NCBI GenBank assembly: GCA_902766655.1 | Contig: CACXEL010000358.1 | Span: 1-7,835, forward strand | Direction: 5' to 3' | From: an uncultured Lachnospiraceae bacterium | GTDB taxonomy: Bacteria; Bacillota; Clostridia; Lachnospirales; Lachnospiraceae | DNA: 7,835 bases | In this document: in pieces, positions 4,875-7,835 of the stretch | Layout: each line of letters begins with the position of its first letter | Numbering within the stretch: position 1 is the first letter of the stretch | Notes under the pieces: model-generated | The model's input: only the letters and a program-made list of their open reading frames with translations | Told to the model about the DNA's origin: nothing | Database searches by the model: none | Translations under genes and position numbers: made by a program

Positions 4875-6281
4875 ATGGATAATGGCAAGAGAGCCGTTCG
4901 AATGAACCACAGCTCGCACCTCCTGCAGCTGGAAGAGTTCAACATGTACCCCCTGGTGGATGTGGACAACCCCAACACCTTCCGGGACCTCTTTCCCTAT
5001 TCTGAGGTGCCGAAGGTAGCCTTCAACGACAGAGTTGTTCCCCACCACATGCCCGACCAGATCTGGATCACCGATACCACCTTCCGTGATGGCCAGCAGT
5101 CCAGGGAGCCCTACACCACCGAGCAGATGGTCACCATTTATGACTACCTTCACCGGCTGGGCGGCCCCCGCGGCCTGATCCGCCAGTGCGAGTTCTTCCT
5201 CTATGACAAGAAGGACCGGGAGGCGGTCGAAAAGTGCCGGGAGAGGGGTTACCGCTACCCGGAGGTCACGAGCTGGATCCGTGCGAGCCACAAGGACTTT
5301 CAGCTGGTCAAGTCCATGGGCCTCAGGGAGACCGGCATCCTGGTCTCCTGTTCGGACTACCACATCTTCTACAAGCTCCACATGACCAGAAAACAGGCCA
5401 TGGAGCACTATCTGAGCGTGGTCAAGGAGTGCCTTGAGATGGGCATTTCTCCCCGCTGCCATCTGGAGGACATCACCAGGGCCGATATTTACGGCTACGT
5501 AATCCCCTTCTGCTATGAGCTCATGCGCCTGCGGAGCGAGTACGGCATCCCGATCAAGGTACGCGCCTGCGATACCATGGGCTACGGTGTCAACTACCCT
5601 GGCGCCGTCATCCCCAGATCCGTTCCGGGCATCATCTACGGTCTCATGATCCACGCCGGCGTGCCCTCCAGCCTCATCGAGTGGCACGGCCACAACGACT
5701 TCTACAAGGCCGTCTCCAACTCGACCACGGCCTGGCTCTACGGCGCCAGCTCCGTCAACTGCTCTCTATTCGGCATCGGGGAGAGGACCGGCAACACACC
5801 CCTCGAGGCAATGGTCTTCGAGTACGCCCAGCTCCGGGGGACCCTGGACGGCATGGATACGACCGTCATCACCGAGCTGGCCGAGTATTACAAGAAGGAG
5901 CTGGGCTACGAGATTCCTCCCCAGACGCCATTTGTAGGCGAGCAGTTCAATGTGACCCGGGCCGGCATCCATGCGGACGGGCTCATGAAGAATGAGGAGA
6001 TCTACAACATTTTCGACACGGGCACCTACCTCAACCGCCCGCCGGAAGTGTCCATCTCCAACACGTCGGGCGTGGCCGGCATCGCCGTGTGGATCCACAA
6101 CCACTATAAGGTCCCCGAGGATATGGTCATCGACAAGAAGTCCGATCTCGTGCTCATGCTCAAGGCCTGGGTGGACGAGCAGTATGATAACGGCCGCGTG
6201 ACCGTGGTCACCAACAAGGAAATGCACCGCGAGACGGCCAGGGCCATGGAAGCGCTCGGCATGCAGCTTGAGAGAAAATAA
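4875..6281 (+). CDS. Re-type citrate synthase (isopropylmalate/homocitrate synthase-related)
   Basis: The 468-residue product belongs to the DRE-TIM aldolase superfamily (isopropylmalate, homocitrate and citramalate synthases). It most resembles the Re-citrate synthase described from Clostridium kluyveri, which condenses acetyl-CoA with oxaloacetate with stereochemistry opposite to the ordinary enzyme. The [15 protein letters not shown] signature starts at residue 67 (R71, D72 active-site pair). EWHGHNDF at 269-276 holds metal ligands H271 and H273, and RAGIHADG near 362-369 closes the catalytic set. The N-terminal ~60 residues and the long segment between motifs fit this subgroup better than LeuA, which has a regulatory domain not seen here. 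GAGGAGG (4861-4867) lies seven bases before the ATG; a later ATG (4902) is possible. An isocitrate dehydrogenase follows, which supports a citrate rather than isopropylmalate role. Such enzymes are typical of anaerobes; substrate is inferred. Confidence 0.85.
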   Translation: MDNGKRAVRMNHSSHLLQLEEFNMYPLVDVDNPNTFRDLFPYSEVPKVAFNDRVVPHHMPDQIWITDTTFRDGQQSREPYTTEQMVTIYDYLHRLGGPRGLIRQCEFFLYDKKDREAVEKCRERGYRYPEVTSWIRASHKDFQLVKSMGLRETGILVSCSDYHIFYKLHMTRKQAMEHYLSVVKECLEMGISPRCHLEDITRADIYGYVIPFCYELMRLRSEYGIPIKVRACDTMGYGVNYPGAVIPRSVPGIIYGLMIHAGVPSSLIEWHGHNDFYKAVSNSTTAWLYGASSVNCSLFGIGERTGNTPLEAMVFEYAQLRGTLDGMDTTVITELAEYYKKELGYEIPPQTPFVGEQFNVTRAGIHADGLMKNEEIYNIFDTGTYLNRPPEVSISNTSGVAGIAVWIHNHYKVPEDMVIDKKSDLVLMLKAWVDEQYDNGRVTVVTNKEMHRETARAMEALGMQLERK

Positions 6282-6340
6282 GGGTAACTGTTTCAAATAA
6301 AAAGCGGGTGGCTTTATTTCCCGCAGAATGGAGTTTTATT
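6282..6340 (+). other. Intercistronic spacer with alternative small hairpins
   Basis: The 59 bases between the citrate synthase stop and the isocitrate dehydrogenase start can form GCGGG/CCCGC (6304-6308 with 6320-6324). Alternatively they can form an AT-rich stem pairing 6295-6305 with 6311-6319, with a two-base bulge. The two share bases and exclude each other. Neither has a U-run that would make it a terminator, and no promoter is evident, so the two genes probably share a transcript. GGAG (6330-6333) is the ribosome binding site for the next gene. Confidence 0.3.
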
Positions 6341-7555
6341 ATGGAAAAAATCAAGATGTCGACACCCCTGGTTGAAATGGACGGCGATGAGATGACGAGG
6401 ATCATCTGGCAGACCGTCAAGGACGAGCTGCTGACACCCTTTATCGATCTCAACACTGAGTATTACGACCTGAGCATACAGAAAAGAGACGAGACAGACG
6501 ACCAGATCACGATCGAGGCGGCCAAAGCCAACATGAAGTACGGCGTCAGCGTCAAGTGCGCCACGATCACCCCCAACAAGGCCCGCGTGCAGGAGTACGG
6601 TCTCAAGGCCATGTACAAGAGCCCCAACGGCACCATCCGCGCCATGCTGGACGGCACGGTCTTCCGGGCCCCTATCCTGGTCAAGGGCATCGATCCGGTC
6701 GTCTCCTCCTGGAAGAAGCCGATCACCGTCGCCCGTCACGCTTACGGCGACGTCTACAAGGCTGCCGAGATGAAGATCGAGGGACCGGGCAAGGCCGAGC
6801 TTGTCTTCACCGCCGAAGACGGCACCGTGACGCGCAAGACCATCATGGAGTTCAAGGGACCCGGCGTCCTCCAGGGTATGCACAACCTGGATGCCTCCAT
6901 CGAGAGCTTTGCCCGCAGCTGCTTCGCCTACGCCCTGGACATGAAGCAGGACCTCTGGTTCGGCGCCAAGGACACGATCTCCAAGACGTATGACGGCGAG
7001 TTCAGGACCATTTTCGAGAGGATCTACGAAAATGAATACAAGGCCGCCTTCCAGGAGGCCGGCATCACCTTCTTCTACACGCTGATCGACGACGTGGTCG
7101 CCCGCATCATGAAGAGCGAGGGCGGCTTCGTTCTGGCCCTCAAGAACTACGACGGCGACGTCCAGTCCGACATGCTCTCCAGCGCCTTCGGCTCCCTGGC
7201 CATGATGACATCCGTCCTGGTCTCACCGCACGGCTACTTCGAGTACGAGGCCGCCCACGGTACCGTCCAGCGCCACTACTACAAGCACCTGGCCGGAGAG
7301 GAGACTTCCACCAACTCCGTGGCCACCATCTTTGCCTGGACCGGTGCCCTCAGAAAGCGCGGCGAGCTTGATGGAAATGAAGCCTTGGTCGATTTTGCCG
7401 GCAAGCTGGAGAAGGCCACCCTGGCTACCATCGAGAGCGGTAAGATGACCGGCGACCTGATCCGGATCTGCAAGCTCCCGAACAAGGAGAAGCTCAGCAC
7501 CATCGACTTCATCAAGGCTGTCCGGAAGACACTTGAGGAGAGTCTGGAAGACTGA
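6341..7555 (+). CDS. icd: NADP-dependent isocitrate dehydrogenase, eukaryote-like type
   Basis: Isocitrate dehydrogenase oxidatively decarboxylates isocitrate to 2-oxoglutarate and reduces NADP+. The 404-residue protein is of the homodimeric eukaryote-like subfamily, not the E. coli type. From the ATG at 6341 the substrate residues fall at the human IDH1 numbers: T77, S94, N96, R100, R109, R132 and Y139 ([29 protein letters not shown]). Next come K210 (human K212), D250, D273 and D277 for catalysis and metal. R311-H312 in [10 protein letters not shown] match the human residues that grip the NADP 2'-phosphate, so NADP use is expected. An upstream GTG (6308) would add 11 unconserved residues; GGAG at 6330-6333 supports 6341. 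With the preceding Re-citrate synthase it supplies 2-oxoglutarate for glutamate and NADPH for biosynthesis; aconitase must be elsewhere. Confidence 0.97.
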   Translation: MEKIKMSTPLVEMDGDEMTRIIWQTVKDELLTPFIDLNTEYYDLSIQKRDETDDQITIEAAKANMKYGVSVKCATITPNKARVQEYGLKAMYKSPNGTIRAMLDGTVFRAPILVKGIDPVVSSWKKPITVARHAYGDVYKAAEMKIEGPGKAELVFTAEDGTVTRKTIMEFKGPGVLQGMHNLDASIESFARSCFAYALDMKQDLWFGAKDTISKTYDGEFRTIFERIYENEYKAAFQEAGITFFYTLIDDVVARIMKSEGGFVLALKNYDGDVQSDMLSSAFGSLAMMTSVLVSPHGYFEYEAAHGTVQRHYYKHLAGEETSTNSVATIFAWTGALRKRGELDGNEALVDFAGKLEKATLATIESGKMTGDLIRICKLPNKEKLSTIDFIKAVRKTLEESLED

Positions 7556-7593
7556 TTCCGCGGCCTCCTTCCCGTAGCACCTGCGTCCTATAC

Positions 7594-7622
7594 GCCGGAG
7601 GATCTTATCAGGTCCTTCCGGC
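7594..7622 (+). other. Hairpin in the icd 3' region
   Basis: GCCGGAGGA (7594-7602) pairs with TCCTTCCGGC (7613-7622) with one bulged base, leaving a 10-base loop. No T-run follows, so it is not itself a terminator. It lies about 40 bases after the icd stop and 24 bases before the strong terminator. It may help stabilise the 3' end of the message. Confidence 0.3.
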
Positions 7623-7645
7623 ATGGAAAATCGAACACAGCATAG

Positions 7646-7706
7646 AAGATCCCCCGCCCCTGCAGCTCTGATTCATGAGCTGCAGGGGCGGGGGATCTTG
7701 TTTTTT
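7646..7706 (+). terminator. Very strong rho-independent terminator after icd
   Basis: The arms 7646-7668 and 7677-7699 are perfect reverse complements over 23 bases, with five consecutive G-C pairs, an A-T rich base and an 8-base loop (7669-7676). The run TTGTTTTTT (7698-7706) follows directly. This is a textbook intrinsic terminator with an unusually long uninterrupted stem, ending the citrate synthase-isocitrate dehydrogenase transcript. On the opposite strand there is no good U-run, so it is directional. Confidence 0.93.
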
Positions 7707-7835
7707 ATGATTCAGGGAGAACCCGCCGGAGAGGGGCTGCCGGCATCACTGCACTTTTGACGCCTCCGGCCTCCGCGGCCAGATGGCTTGCCGGAGAGGA
7801 TCTCACTCCTTGGGAGGTCATTCCTCCTGAAGGGA
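7707..7835. other. Terminal intergenic stretch without a recognisable gene
   Basis: These 129 bases hold no convincing ORF on either strand. CTCCGGC (7764-7770) can pair with GCCGGAG (7790-7796), and the ten-base word GCCGGAGAGG occurs twice (7725-7734 and 7790-7799). The window ends in alternating purine- and pyrimidine-rich runs that could be the leader of a following gene outside the window. Nothing more can be said from sequence alone. Confidence 0.3.

Noticed and set aside
4798..4905. 35-codon ORF before the citrate synthase gene whose stop would overlap the ATG at 4902
   Set aside because: No ribosome binding site precedes its ATG at 4798, which lies directly behind the terminator. The citrate synthase start at 4875 has a far better ribosome binding site than 4902, so the ATGA overlap is probably accidental.
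7705..7821. Minus-strand ORF of 38 codons at the window end with AGGAGG just before its ATG
   Set aside because: The AGGAGG is only one base from the ATG, too close for normal initiation. The peptide is unrecognisable and no promoter is seen, though the window edge limits the view.

Overview
The window reads as a chromosomal core region of an anaerobic Gram-positive bacterium of the Clostridia, possibly a GC-rich member of the Lachnospiraceae or a relative. The evidence is the gene order yicC-gmk-rpoZ followed by rimO-pgsA-cinA, strong AGGAGG-type ribosome binding sites, a near-consensus sigma-A promoter, and a Re-citrate synthase paired with a eukaryote-like NADP isocitrate dehydrogenase. 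Base composition is GC-rich, near 60% by eye, with G/C-rich third codon positions. All eight real genes lie on the + strand, and no mobile element, CRISPR array, tRNA or rRNA was seen.

Layout. Bases 1-225 hold a short stretch of unknown origin, a promoter (79-107) and a roughly 110-nt leader with hairpins and a possible nine-codon leader ORF whose stop overlaps the yicC start. Operon 1 (226-2031) encodes the YicC/YloC RNase, guanylate kinase and RNA polymerase omega, and ends at an intrinsic terminator (2046-2089). Operon 2 (2219-4594) encodes RimO, PgsA and a stand-alone CinA C-terminal domain (PncC-like) protein, with overlapping or abutting genes. A 280-base gap (4595-4874) contains four candidate hairpins and an intrinsic terminator. 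Operon 3 (4875-7555) encodes Re-citrate synthase and isocitrate dehydrogenase and ends at an exceptionally long perfect terminator hairpin (7646-7706). The last ~130 bases contain no convincing gene.

How the genes work together. Operon 1 joins RNA turnover, GMP-to-GDP conversion and transcription, all linked in other bacteria to the guanine nucleotide/(p)ppGpp economy. Operon 2 is a common clostridial housekeeping set: ribosomal protein S12 modification, phosphatidylglycerol synthesis and pyridine nucleotide salvage. Operon 3 supplies two of the three steps from oxaloacetate and acetyl-CoA to 2-oxoglutarate, and so probably serves glutamate synthesis. Aconitase is not in the window.

The observation most worth checking is in PgsA. 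The third aspartate of the otherwise intact CDP-alcohol phosphotransferase signature is replaced by valine (codon 67, GTT). Other items are the yicC leader ORF, the lack of remA between yicC and gmk, and the structured gap before the citrate synthase gene. I found no clear sign of a wholly new system; this is mainly ordinary core genome.
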